Positions 1 through 7,199 of a stretch of 64,000 nt of DNA are shown in pieces; the first letter of the stretch is position 1, and every line of letters begins with the position of its first letter. A model generated the notes under the pieces. It was given only the letters and a program-made list of their open reading frames with translations. It was not told where the DNA came from and made no database searches. The stretch covers positions 1-64,000 of the forward strand of contig DATMRF010000137.1 of assembly GCA_035566435.1 (NCBI GenBank). The letters are read 5' to 3'. A program made the position numbers and the translations under genes. The DNA is from DATMRF01 sp035566435. Its GTDB lineage: Bacteria; Verrucomicrobiota; Verrucomicrobiia; Limisphaerales; UBA8199.

Positions 1-55
1 ACACTTCCAATTCGATATCTCGTAAAGACCGAGCTGCTGGTTTATCCGAATTCAT
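1..55 (-). CDS. Start of an unidentified protein, cut by the window edge
   Basis: An ATG on the minus strand (complement of 53-55) is preceded by AGAAAGGA at good ribosome-binding distance, and the frame stays open to the edge. Only about 18 residues are visible (MNSDKPAARSLRDIELEV), rich in charged residues. This is too little to assign a family. It points away from the restriction-modification remnant, so the roughly 240 bases between them are a divergent intergenic region. Confidence 0.35.
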   Translation of the reverse strand, partial: MNSDKPAARSLRDIELEV

Positions 56-296
56 ATTCCTTTCTACGGGTTAAGGTTCATGTTTCCGGATGAGGAACCG
101 TTTCACGCCTCGATTATGGTGGTAGTGTCAAGATGCGCTCCGAACCCGACGTCAGCCCCCTGCGTCCTTGCATTGCGATTTAAGTTCTTCTAACCTCCTT
201 TCAACGACGCCGCTCGCCGCGGAGACCGCATTTCGCGCCGTAGAAATTGCTTTATGGGGCATCTCACGGGCGGGCTTGGGAACCTAACAACACTCT

Positions 297-458
297 GTGA
301 AAAAGGGCAAAGACCCTAAAGGTAAGGACATCCGCAATGGCTCCGGTTTGAACTTCGAGGCGCAGCTCGCCGAACTGCGAGACGCGCTACTGCCGAAGCT
401 GCTCTCGGGCGAGCCGCGTGTGCCGGTCGCTGAGGAACTGGTGGAGGCCAAGGCATGA
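297..458 (+). pseudogene. hsdM start fused in frame to hsdS end (deletion scar)
   Basis: A GTG-initiated 53-residue frame. Residues 1-23 (with KDIRNGSGLNFEAQL) look like the N-terminus of a type I restriction-modification methyltransferase HsdM. From residue 24 on it reads AELRDALLPKLLSGEPRV, which looks like the C-terminal tail of a specificity subunit HsdS. The simplest explanation is one internal deletion that removed nearly all of hsdM and hsdS and rejoined them in frame. The stop overlaps the next start by ATGA, the spacing expected of an original operon. No methylation or DNA-recognition function can remain. Recognition of both halves is from memory of family consensus. Confidence 0.7.
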
Positions 459-722
459 TAGATTCAATCCAAGTCAGCGGCATCGCCACTTTCGACAGCG
501 CGCCGGAAGTTCTGTTCGGTTTGTCAGAATTCAATTTCATATTCGGATCCAACGGGACGGGCAAGACGACGATTACAAGAATAATCGCGGATGAAGGGCA
601 ATTTCCAACCTGCGGCGTAACTTGGAAAGGGGGACGAGATTACAGACGCTCGTATATAACCGTGACTTTGTCGCAAAGAACTTTAATCAATCAACCGAGC
701 TCAAGGGTATATTTACGCTCTT
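455..722 (+). pseudogene. AAA (SMC/RloC-like) ATPase, N-terminal remnant with frameshift
   Basis: Starts with ATGA overlap on the preceding remnant. It shows a Walker A (GSNGTGKTT, residues about 32-40) in the context 'LSEFNFIFGSNGTGKTT', typical of the AAA_13-type ATPases carried as accessory genes of type I R-M loci. After the codons for TWKGG the frame is lost. Adding one G to the G5 run at 629-633 restores TRLQTLVYNRDFVAKNF and then ELKGIFTL, which also matches this family. The remainder (coiled coil, Walker B) is absent. It is therefore a frameshifted and truncated pseudogene; the 98-residue open frame is not a real full product. Confidence 0.7.
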
Positions 723-860
723 CCCCTCGACCGGCTGCAGACGAAGCTTGAGGATTTGAACTCCAAGATTCCGGCTGACGGCTGCGAGAAAGGCTTGCGA
801 AATGGGCTGCTGCCTAACCTGCCGTCGCGGGAGTTGCGCGTGCCCAAACTTCCGAACTGA
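723..860 (+). pseudogene. Possible second HsdS C-terminal remnant
   Basis: In the frame ending at TGA 858-860 the sequence reads PLDRLQTKLEDLNSK followed by LRNGLLPNLPSRELRVP. The latter resembles a decayed version of the HsdS tail (LRdtLLPkLlSgELRVP). It lies directly upstream of the intact helicase gene, whose ATG follows the stop by 5 bases. It may be the end of a second specificity gene, or a duplication of the tail in the first remnant. The match is short and degenerate, so confidence is moderate to low. Confidence 0.4.
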
Positions 861-865
861 AGCCC

Positions 866-2962
866 ATGCCCTACAACCCCGCACGTTCCCTCCAACTTCT
901 GCGCCTCGGCACGCAGAGTCCCACCGCCGCCTTTCGTGACGGGCAGGAAGCGGCCATACAGCATGTGGTCGATGGGCGTGGGCGGTTGCTGGTGGTGCAA
1001 AAGACTGGCTGGGGCAAGAGTTCAGTCTATTTCATCGCGACCAAGTTGCTGCGTGACGAGGGAATGGGGCCGGCCATCTTGATTTCGCCCTTGCTGGCAT
1101 TGATGCGCAACCAGATCGCGGCGGCGCAGCGGATGGGCGTTCGTGCTGTGACCATCCACTCCGGTAATCGCGACGAGTGGAATGCAACCGAGGCGGCCAT
1201 CGCCCGAAACGAAGTGGACATCCTTCTCATCCACCCGAAGCGTCTGATGAACGAACAGTTCAACACGCAGGTGCTGGCTCGCATCGCTGGCACCGTTTCC
1301 CTTTTGGTCATAGACGAAGCTCATTGCATCTCGGATTGGGGGCATGATTTCGTTCCCGAGTATCGCCTGATCGAACGGCGGATTCGGCTGCTCCCGCAGA
1401 ATGTGCGCGTGCTGGCCACCACGGCGACCGCCAACAACCGGGTGATGGAGGACTTGCAAACCGTGCTCGGCCCGAATCTGGCGGTATCGCGTGGAGATTT
1501 GAGCCGTTCAACGTTGCTGCTGCAAACCATGCGGATGCCCAGTCAGGCAGGGCGGCTGGCTTGGCTCGCGACCCGTCTCCCGAATATTCCGGGCAGCGGC
1601 ATCATCTACGCGCTCACTAAGAATGACACTAAACGGGTTGCCGACTGGCTTAAATTGCGCGGGCTTAGGGTGGAGGCATACCACAGCGACCTTGAGCAGG
1701 CACGCGCAGACGCACTGGAAGACGCACTTCTAGCCAATGAGGTAAAAGCGTTGGTCGCCACGACGAAGCTGGGCATGGGCTTCGACAAGCCGGACCTTGC
1801 CTTCGTGATTCATTATCAGACGCCGGGGTCGGTCGTGGCTTACTACCAACAGGTGGGGCGCGCTGGACGTAATCTTCCCGCCGCGCTTCCCGGGGCGCAC
1901 GGAGTATTATTGAGCGGCAGAGAAGAGACCGACATTACGAACTATTTCATTGGCAGCGCCTTTCCCACAAGAGACGAGGTGGCGTTGGTGTTGGCGGCTC
2001 TCGGTGCAGAAGCAGAAGGACTTTCAATCAATGGATTGATGGAGCGAGTAAATGTCAGCTTTGGAAGAATCGAGAAGGCACTGTTGCTCCTGTCGCTGGA
2101 ATCACCTGCGCCAATCGCCAAGCAGGACAGCAAATGGACGCTGACGGCAGCGGAGTTGAGCGAGGAATTCTGGCAACGTGCCGAGCGATTGACTGCGCTA
2201 CGCCAAACCGAACAGACGCAGATGCAACAATATGTCCAGCTCCAGAACGGGCACATGGAGTTTCTGATTCGTGCGCTTGATGGTGATCCTGGTTTGTATC
2301 ATGCTCCGAATCTCGCCCCATTAACCTCGGAGATTGATGAACTCGTCGCACGAGATGCCGTCGCATTCCTGCGGCGAACAAGTTTGCCACTGGAACCTCG
2401 CAAAAGATGGCCGCCGGGAGGCCTTGCAAGTCTCGGCGTGCGGGGTAACACAAACATCGCGCCAGAGCGGAATCTGCGGCCCGGAAAAATTCTGTGCATG
2501 TGGGGAGACGCTGGCTGGGGCGAGTCGGTTCGGTTGGGGAAGTATCGCGATGGCCATTACTCCGACGATCTGGTGACCGCCTGCGCAACTATGGTTAGGG
2601 AATGGTCACCCAATCCGGCACCGCAATGGCTGACGAGCATTCCTTCCCTGCGCCATCCGCACCTCGTGCCTGACTTTGCGCGTAGGCTGGCTGCCACCTT
2701 GAACTTGCCTTTCCATGTCGTGTTGGAAAAATCAGACATGCGCCCGCCGCAGAAAGAGATGGCGAACAGCGCCCAGCAGGCCCGAAATGTGGACGGCTCC
2801 TTGCGGATTCAGGGGAATGTGCCGAATGGCCCCGTGCTGCTGGTGGATGACATGGTGGATTCAAAGTGGACTTTGACGGTTGCCGCATATTTATTCACCT
2901 CAAACGGCAGCGGGCCGGTGTATCCTCTGGCACTGGCCTCAACTGCAAACGCCGACGAATGA
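866..2962 (+). CDS. RecQ-type DNA helicase fused to a phosphoribosyltransferase-like domain
   Basis: A 698-residue protein. The N-terminal half is a RecQ-family superfamily 2 helicase: Walker A KTGWGKS (46-52), motif II IDEAHCISDWGHDF (about 149-162, including the RecQ aromatic-rich loop), and motif VI QQVGRAGRN (about 328-336). No RecQ zinc-binding or HRDC domain is evident. The C-terminal 170 residues resemble a type I phosphoribosyltransferase, with VLLVDDMVDSKWT (about 657-669) where the PRPP loop is expected; the usual TG of that loop is replaced. It is translationally coupled (ATGA) to the DprA-like gene and sits inside a type I R-M locus, so a role in defence or foreign-DNA processing is inferred. 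Unlike its neighbours the frame is intact. Confidence 0.85.
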   Translation: MPYNPARSLQLLRLGTQSPTAAFRDGQEAAIQHVVDGRGRLLVVQKTGWGKSSVYFIATKLLRDEGMGPAILISPLLALMRNQIAAAQRMGVRAVTIHSGNRDEWNATEAAIARNEVDILLIHPKRLMNEQFNTQVLARIAGTVSLLVIDEAHCISDWGHDFVPEYRLIERRIRLLPQNVRVLATTATANNRVMEDLQTVLGPNLAVSRGDLSRSTLLLQTMRMPSQAGRLAWLATRLPNIPGSGIIYALTKNDTKRVADWLKLRGLRVEAYHSDLEQARADALEDALLANEVKALVATTKLGMGFDKPDLAFVIHYQTPGSVVAYYQQVGRAGRNLPAALPGAHGVLLSGREETDITNYFIGSAFPTRDEVALVLAALGAEAEGLSINGLMERVNVSFGRIEKALLLLSLESPAPIAKQDSKWTLTAAELSEEFWQRAERLTALRQTEQTQMQQYVQLQNGHMEFLIRALDGDPGLYHAPNLAPLTSEIDELVARDAVAFLRRTSLPLEPRKRWPPGGLASLGVRGNTNIAPERNLRPGKILCMWGDAGWGESVRLGKYRDGHYSDDLVTACATMVREWSPNPAPQWLTSIPSLRHPHLVPDFARRLAATLNLPFHVVLEKSDMRPPQKEMANSAQQARNVDGSLRIQGNVPNGPVLLVDDMVDSKWTLTVAAYLFTSNGSGPVYPLALASTANADE

Positions 2963-4254
2963 TGGAGCCACTGACATCAAACACGCAGGCCATCCTGCTG
3001 CTGACCGCACCGCTGGTTGCCGGACGCGGTGAGACATCGTGCGATCTGCTTAGCTTAGGCCAATACAACAAGCTCACCCGCATCCTGCGCGAAAAGCAGA
3101 AGCAGCCCGCCGACTTAATCGGACCAGGCGCGCAGGATTTGATTGAGCTTTGTGCGCAGCCTTTTGGCCGGGCACGGTTGGACGCACTGCTCGAGCGCGG
3201 GTTTTTGCTCAGTCAGGCGGTGGAGCGGTGGAACGCGCGGGCAATCTGGGTGATCAGCCGGGCGGATTCGCGTTACCCCAAGCGTTTGAAGACACGGCTT
3301 AAGGAAGATGCTCCGCCGCTGCTTTATGGTTGTGGCGAAATTGCTTTGCTGGAGAAGGGCGGGCTGGCGGTTGTCGGCTCACGACATGTGGATGATGAAT
3401 TAATCAGTTTCACCGAGAACGTGGGGCGGCTCGCCGCCAAGGCGCACCGAACCATCATTTCCGGTGGAGCGAAAGGAATTGACCGGGCAGCAATGCACGG
3501 TGCCCTGCTGGCGGATGGCGAGGTGGCGGGCGTGATGGCGGACAGTTTGGAACGAGCCGCGCTGGCGCGAGACAATCGCGAGCCGTTGATGGAGGGCCGG
3601 CTGGTGCTCATTTCTCCTTATGATCCGGGGGCGGGATTTAATGTGGGGCATGCGATGCAGCGCAACAAGGTCATCTATGCACTCGCCGATGTCGGTTTGG
3701 TGGTGACGTCGGATTTTGAAAAGGGAGGCACCTGGACGGGAGCAATTGAGCAGCTTGAACGACTTCATTTTGTGCCGGTGTTTGTCCGGAATGGAAATAA
3801 TGCGGGCCGGGGAAATGCCGCGCTCATCCATCACGGTGGTCGTCCTTGGCCAAATCCGGAAAATCCAGCGGAACTGGGTCAGATGCTTTCGGCGGCGTTG
3901 GAATCGGTGGCTGCGGAACCCAAACAGGAAACGCTTTCGTTCGCACTTCGAGAGCAACCGGCCGCCTATGCCGGCTGTGTCAAACCAGTCGAGCCTGCCA
4001 ACATCGTCGGTGAAGCATCCAAAGTAGATTCGTCCCCAGCCGACGAACTTTTCAACATCGTGCGCGAAATACTGCGGCGGGAACTTGGTATCGCCTCCCT
4101 GACCGAAGCGGACATCGTGAGTCTTTTGGATATAACCAAATCTCAAGCGAAGGAGTGGCTGACCAGAATGGTGAAAGAAGGAACTGTCGAGAAAGTCAAA
4201 AAAACCAAGCCAGTTCAATACCGGACCTCAACCGCTTCTGACCGGCTGCTTTGA
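2959..4254 (+). CDS. DprA/Smf-like Rossmann-fold protein with C-terminal winged helix
   Basis: A 431-residue protein starting at the ATG that overlaps the helicase stop (ATGA, 2959-2962). An upstream in-frame ATG lies inside the helicase gene and is rejected. The central region carries DprA signatures: SRADSRYPKRL, VVGSR, IISGGAKGIDRAA and, further on, KGGTWTGA. The last 70 residues look like a winged-helix domain. Canonical DprA loads RecA on incoming single-stranded DNA. Here the pairing with a RecQ-PRTase inside an R-M locus suggests a defence paralogue rather than the housekeeping competence protein (inference). Its stop overlaps the hsdR start (TGATG), so all three genes were one operon. 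Confidence 0.85.
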   Translation: MMEPLTSNTQAILLLTAPLVAGRGETSCDLLSLGQYNKLTRILREKQKQPADLIGPGAQDLIELCAQPFGRARLDALLERGFLLSQAVERWNARAIWVISRADSRYPKRLKTRLKEDAPPLLYGCGEIALLEKGGLAVVGSRHVDDELISFTENVGRLAAKAHRTIISGGAKGIDRAAMHGALLADGEVAGVMADSLERAALARDNREPLMEGRLVLISPYDPGAGFNVGHAMQRNKVIYALADVGLVVTSDFEKGGTWTGAIEQLERLHFVPVFVRNGNNAGRGNAALIHHGGRPWPNPENPAELGQMLSAALESVAAEPKQETLSFALREQPAAYAGCVKPVEPANIVGEASKVDSSPADELFNIVREILRRELGIASLTEADIVSLLDITKSQAKEWLTRMVKEGTVEKVKKTKPVQYRTSTASDRLL

Positions 4255-4540
4255 TGATCAACGAAGCCACAGTTGAACAAGCAGCACTCGACTCGCTTCA
4301 TGGGCTGGGCCACGAGATTCTGTCCGGGCCGGCGATTGCACCGGGCGAAACATCGGCGGACCGTGCGGATTACAAGCGGGTTTTCTTTTCGACCGCCTGC
4401 GAACCAAGCTGATGAATCTGAACCCCAAGACTCCCCTTGAAGGTTTGAAAGAAGCAATGCGCAAAGTCCGGCACATCAGCCACCCGACGCTTATCGAAAA
4501 CAATAGCGCATTTCATTGGCTGCTGGTTGAAGGCGTGTCG
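4254..4540 (+). pseudogene. hsdR (type I restriction subunit) N-terminal fragment with frameshift
   Basis: ATG at 4254 overlaps the dprA-like stop. The first 52 residues (VEQAALDSL, LSGPAIAPGETSADRADY) match the N-terminal nuclease region of HsdR before a stop at 4410. A one-base shift in the T-rich stretch near 4381-4390 continues the match: FDRLRTKLMNLNP, then PTLIENNSAFHWLLVEGV. Similarity ends near 4540. All motor and most nuclease motifs are missing, so the restriction activity of the original system is lost. The remaining bases to 4627 show nothing recognisable. Confidence 0.75.
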
Positions 4541-4627
4541 GGGTCAGAACAAAGTTTTTCCACCCGCCGCGCCATGACTGAATTCGATTCCGACACCTGG
4601 GTGGCGGGAGTAATGGCGGCCCAGTAT

Positions 4628-6625
4628 TCACGACCCGACCAGCGTTTCCGCCTCCTTCATCAGGCTTTGAGCCATGATCCAGTCAATCCACGCATCACCG
4701 AGGTCTCCATCTTCCAGCTTGGGAAACGTTGTCTTGATGATTTCGACGCCCTTGGCCAGTGAAATACGCGCCTGTTCGTCGTTTTTCAACTGATGCTGCG
4801 CCATCGCCAGCACCAGGTAAGCCTCCGCGTTGCGGAAGGTCACTCCGCCTGCCCGGATGACTTTTTGCGTCCAATCCGAAGCGCTCGTGAACTGTCCACG
4901 GCGATACTCGGCCAACCCCTTGGCGAACTGAAAATACGGCAGGTCCGGGCTCGTGCTCCCTTCAACCACGGCAGTGTCGGCCCATTTGCTTAAGGATTGC
5001 AGGTCGGCGCCGGATGATGGAACAAAGAGACAATCCTTTGCCATTCGTTCCGCAATCGACGGATTGCGGGTGCCGCTAAAGCGGCGCAGTTCGGCCGCGC
5101 AATGCCGGCGGTAGCCTCTGAGGTCGCCGCTGGCAACCAGCAACGGCGCCAGCGCATGGTAATACAGGTGATTGGTGGGCTCCAATTTGACCATTTCGGA
5201 GAACTCCGCGGCGGCCTCCGGCCAATGCCCGCTCCGGGCACACACATCGCCTCGCAGCCTTGCCAAACTTTGACCTTTGGCGTCGTTACCCGCAGGAGAC
5301 CCGAGCCATTCTGCCAGGAACGGCTGGATGGCCTGCTCGTTGCTTTGCAGCTTCAGTACCCGGAGCAGCGCATGAACCGTGCTACCCCACCGGTCCGGCT
5401 CATCAGCCCACCGATTACGGTTGAGTTCCAGCATCCTGACGTAATTTGTCTGCGCCAGCTCCGCATTCCCGTTCATATCGTAAGCCCGCGCGAGACGGTC
5501 GTACGCATTGAAGGAGTCCGGGTAACCCGCCGCGTTGACCTTAAAATATTCAATGGCTTTGTCCGCCGCCTGTTCATCGTACATGAAGTAATTTCCGTAG
5601 GAGTTGACCGTCTCCTCCGGTGGCAGAAACTGAACGCCCAGGCGCTCGGATACCTTGGCGAAATGTTCGCTGAGCAAGCCGGGATTATTCATCATCGAAC
5701 CCGGCGGTTTATAACCGTCAAAAATGAACAGCAACCCGTAATACAGGCTCAGCAGTGGCACCGAGCCGTGATTTTCCGCTTCGAAATATTGCATCGAGCT
5801 GCGGAACACCGGGGAATTGTTTTTCTCGAGCAGATGGGCAAAGTCCAGGCACGCATTCTTGGGGATGCTCGGATCGAAGTCTTTACTGGGAGGGTTGTTC
5901 GCTATGGATACGTAGACGTGACCGCGAAAGTCGTTTGTTTTCTCCAACATCTGTTTCGTCCTGCGCAACACGACCTGGTCGTCCCACTGGAGGCTCGGGT
6001 CGATGGCAATGAAGGCCTGGAAGATGGGCGGCCGGTGCAGCAGGGCGTTCATGGCAAACAATCCGCCCAGCGAATGGCCCACCAGTATTCGAAAAGGCAT
6101 CGTCCGGTACTCGCGCTCAATCTGCGGCATCAATTCCTTGTCAATGAAATCCAGGAAGGCTTCCCCTCCGCCGCTCGACGCAAATGAAGGCTCCTCCTTG
6201 CCTGTCGCATCCCGCGTCGTGTGCGTCGGCGTCAGGTCGCGAGTTCGGCTCGTGTTCGGAATCGCCACAATAATCAGCTCCGGGATCTGCATGTTGCCGT
6301 TGATGCCTCCGCCCATGAAGTCAACCACCCCGCTCGCGGAGTGAAAGTGCGCGTCACCGTCCAACAAATAGAGCACCGGGTATTTCTTTGGCGCGAACAG
6401 CTCTTCGCCGTATGAACGTGGCAGGTAAACCCAGTAGGGCCGGTTTTCATTCAGAATCCCGGAGTGCAGCGTATGCCGCTCGCCAATCTTGTATTCATTG
6501 TCCCCTGATTGCGATGGCGGGGGTTGCTCGTGGGCAGGTCGGCTCGCGCATCCTCCGGCCAGAACGCAGACTCCAGCCAGTACGGCGGCAATACGAGCTG
6601 GGCATAGTGGCGGCATACAACTCAT
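4628..6625 (-). CDS. Lipoprotein esterase (enterochelin-esterase-like) with TPR tail
   Basis: About 665 residues from the ATG at 6625; the frame extends to a TTG at 6664, judged less likely. A lipoprotein signal ends in the lipobox LAGGC, so export and lipid anchoring are expected. The next 300 residues form an alpha/beta hydrolase of the Fes/IroE-like esterase type: YPVLYLLDGDAHF, and the nucleophile elbow GHSLGG. The C-terminal half has TPR-like repeats (for example AIEYFKVNAAGYPDSFNAY). The substrate is unknown; siderophore or other ester hydrolysis is the family's usual role. The gene converges on the broken hsdR fragment. Confidence 0.75.
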   Translation of the reverse strand: MSCMPPLCPARIAAVLAGVCVLAGGCASRPAHEQPPPSQSGDNEYKIGERHTLHSGILNENRPYWVYLPRSYGEELFAPKKYPVLYLLDGDAHFHSASGVVDFMGGGINGNMQIPELIIVAIPNTSRTRDLTPTHTTRDATGKEEPSFASSGGGEAFLDFIDKELMPQIEREYRTMPFRILVGHSLGGLFAMNALLHRPPIFQAFIAIDPSLQWDDQVVLRRTKQMLEKTNDFRGHVYVSIANNPPSKDFDPSIPKNACLDFAHLLEKNNSPVFRSSMQYFEAENHGSVPLLSLYYGLLFIFDGYKPPGSMMNNPGLLSEHFAKVSERLGVQFLPPEETVNSYGNYFMYDEQAADKAIEYFKVNAAGYPDSFNAYDRLARAYDMNGNAELAQTNYVRMLELNRNRWADEPDRWGSTVHALLRVLKLQSNEQAIQPFLAEWLGSPAGNDAKGQSLARLRGDVCARSGHWPEAAAEFSEMVKLEPTNHLYYHALAPLLVASGDLRGYRRHCAAELRRFSGTRNPSIAERMAKDCLFVPSSGADLQSLSKWADTAVVEGSTSPDLPYFQFAKGLAEYRRGQFTSASDWTQKVIRAGGVTFRNAEAYLVLAMAQHQLKNDEQARISLAKGVEIIKTTFPKLEDGDLGDAWIDWIMAQSLMKEAETLVGS

Positions 6626-6769
6626 AGACACCCGCCAGCCGATTCTTTGTATACGCCTTTGCAAGCGCTACGCTTTTGTCGGTGCTACGCTTTTGCAACC
6701 TGTGTTTTCGTCACGTTTCACGCTCATTCTGCCTTTGCAGTGCAATTCGTCAGAGTCGTGCATCTTGAG

Positions 6770-6915
6770 CAGGATTCTTCTAACCCGTTGCCTCTGCGTT
6801 TTCTCTGCGCTCATCGCGGCTCTGCGGTTTATGTGGCGCGCCGCGTTCGGTTGCGGCTCCGCTGCACTGTGCCTTTGCACCTTTGCGTTAAGACCTGTTT
6901 GCATCGTTGCGGTTT
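6770..6915. repeat. Degenerate CTTTGCG/CTCTGCG-type intergenic repeat zone
   Basis: The 574-base gap between the esterase and comM holds no convincing gene. It carries imperfect repeats of the form CCTCTGCGTTTTCTCTGCG, GGCTCTGCGGTTT and CCTTTGCACCTTTGCGTTAA. Related strings occur near 31.02-31.16 kb and at 57.95 kb, so this is a dispersed class. A direct repeat GCTACGCTTTTG also occurs twice at about 6667-6696. Confidence 0.5.
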
Positions 6916-6950
6916 AGATCACTGCCGATTACTCAAGTTCGCTCTCACCA

Positions 6951-6985
6951 AAAACTCGACCTAACTCGACTTAACTCGACCTAAA
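6951..6985. repeat. Tandem AACTCGACYT repeats
   Basis: Roughly four copies of a 9-10 base unit (AACTCGACC, TAACTCGACT, TAACTCGACC) lie between the esterase and comM. They are followed at about 7005-7060 by a second low-complexity tract built of CACCCGCC and CCTGATAACC units. No gene overlaps them. Confidence 0.55.
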
Positions 6986-7199
6986 TTTAAACTTCCCCCC
7001 CCCGCACCCGTCACCTGACAACCTGATAACCCCCCACCCGCCACCCGCCACCCTGATAACCTTCGCGGGGGAGGATTACGCCTCTCCGACACGAATACTT
7101 CGACCTCGGTCGAGACCAGCGGTTTCCTCCAGCCGCGGGCTTAACCTTGCCTGCGATTCTTGATTGCGCTTTGGCGGCGCTTCCAATATCTCTTGACTC

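Noticed and set aside
2866..2958. Earlier start for the DprA-like protein
   Set aside because: It lies within the helicase gene; the ATGA overlap start fits the operon pattern.
5102..6187. Plus-strand open frame (361 codons)
   Set aside because: Mirror of the lipoprotein esterase, whose GHSLGG and lipobox make it the real gene.
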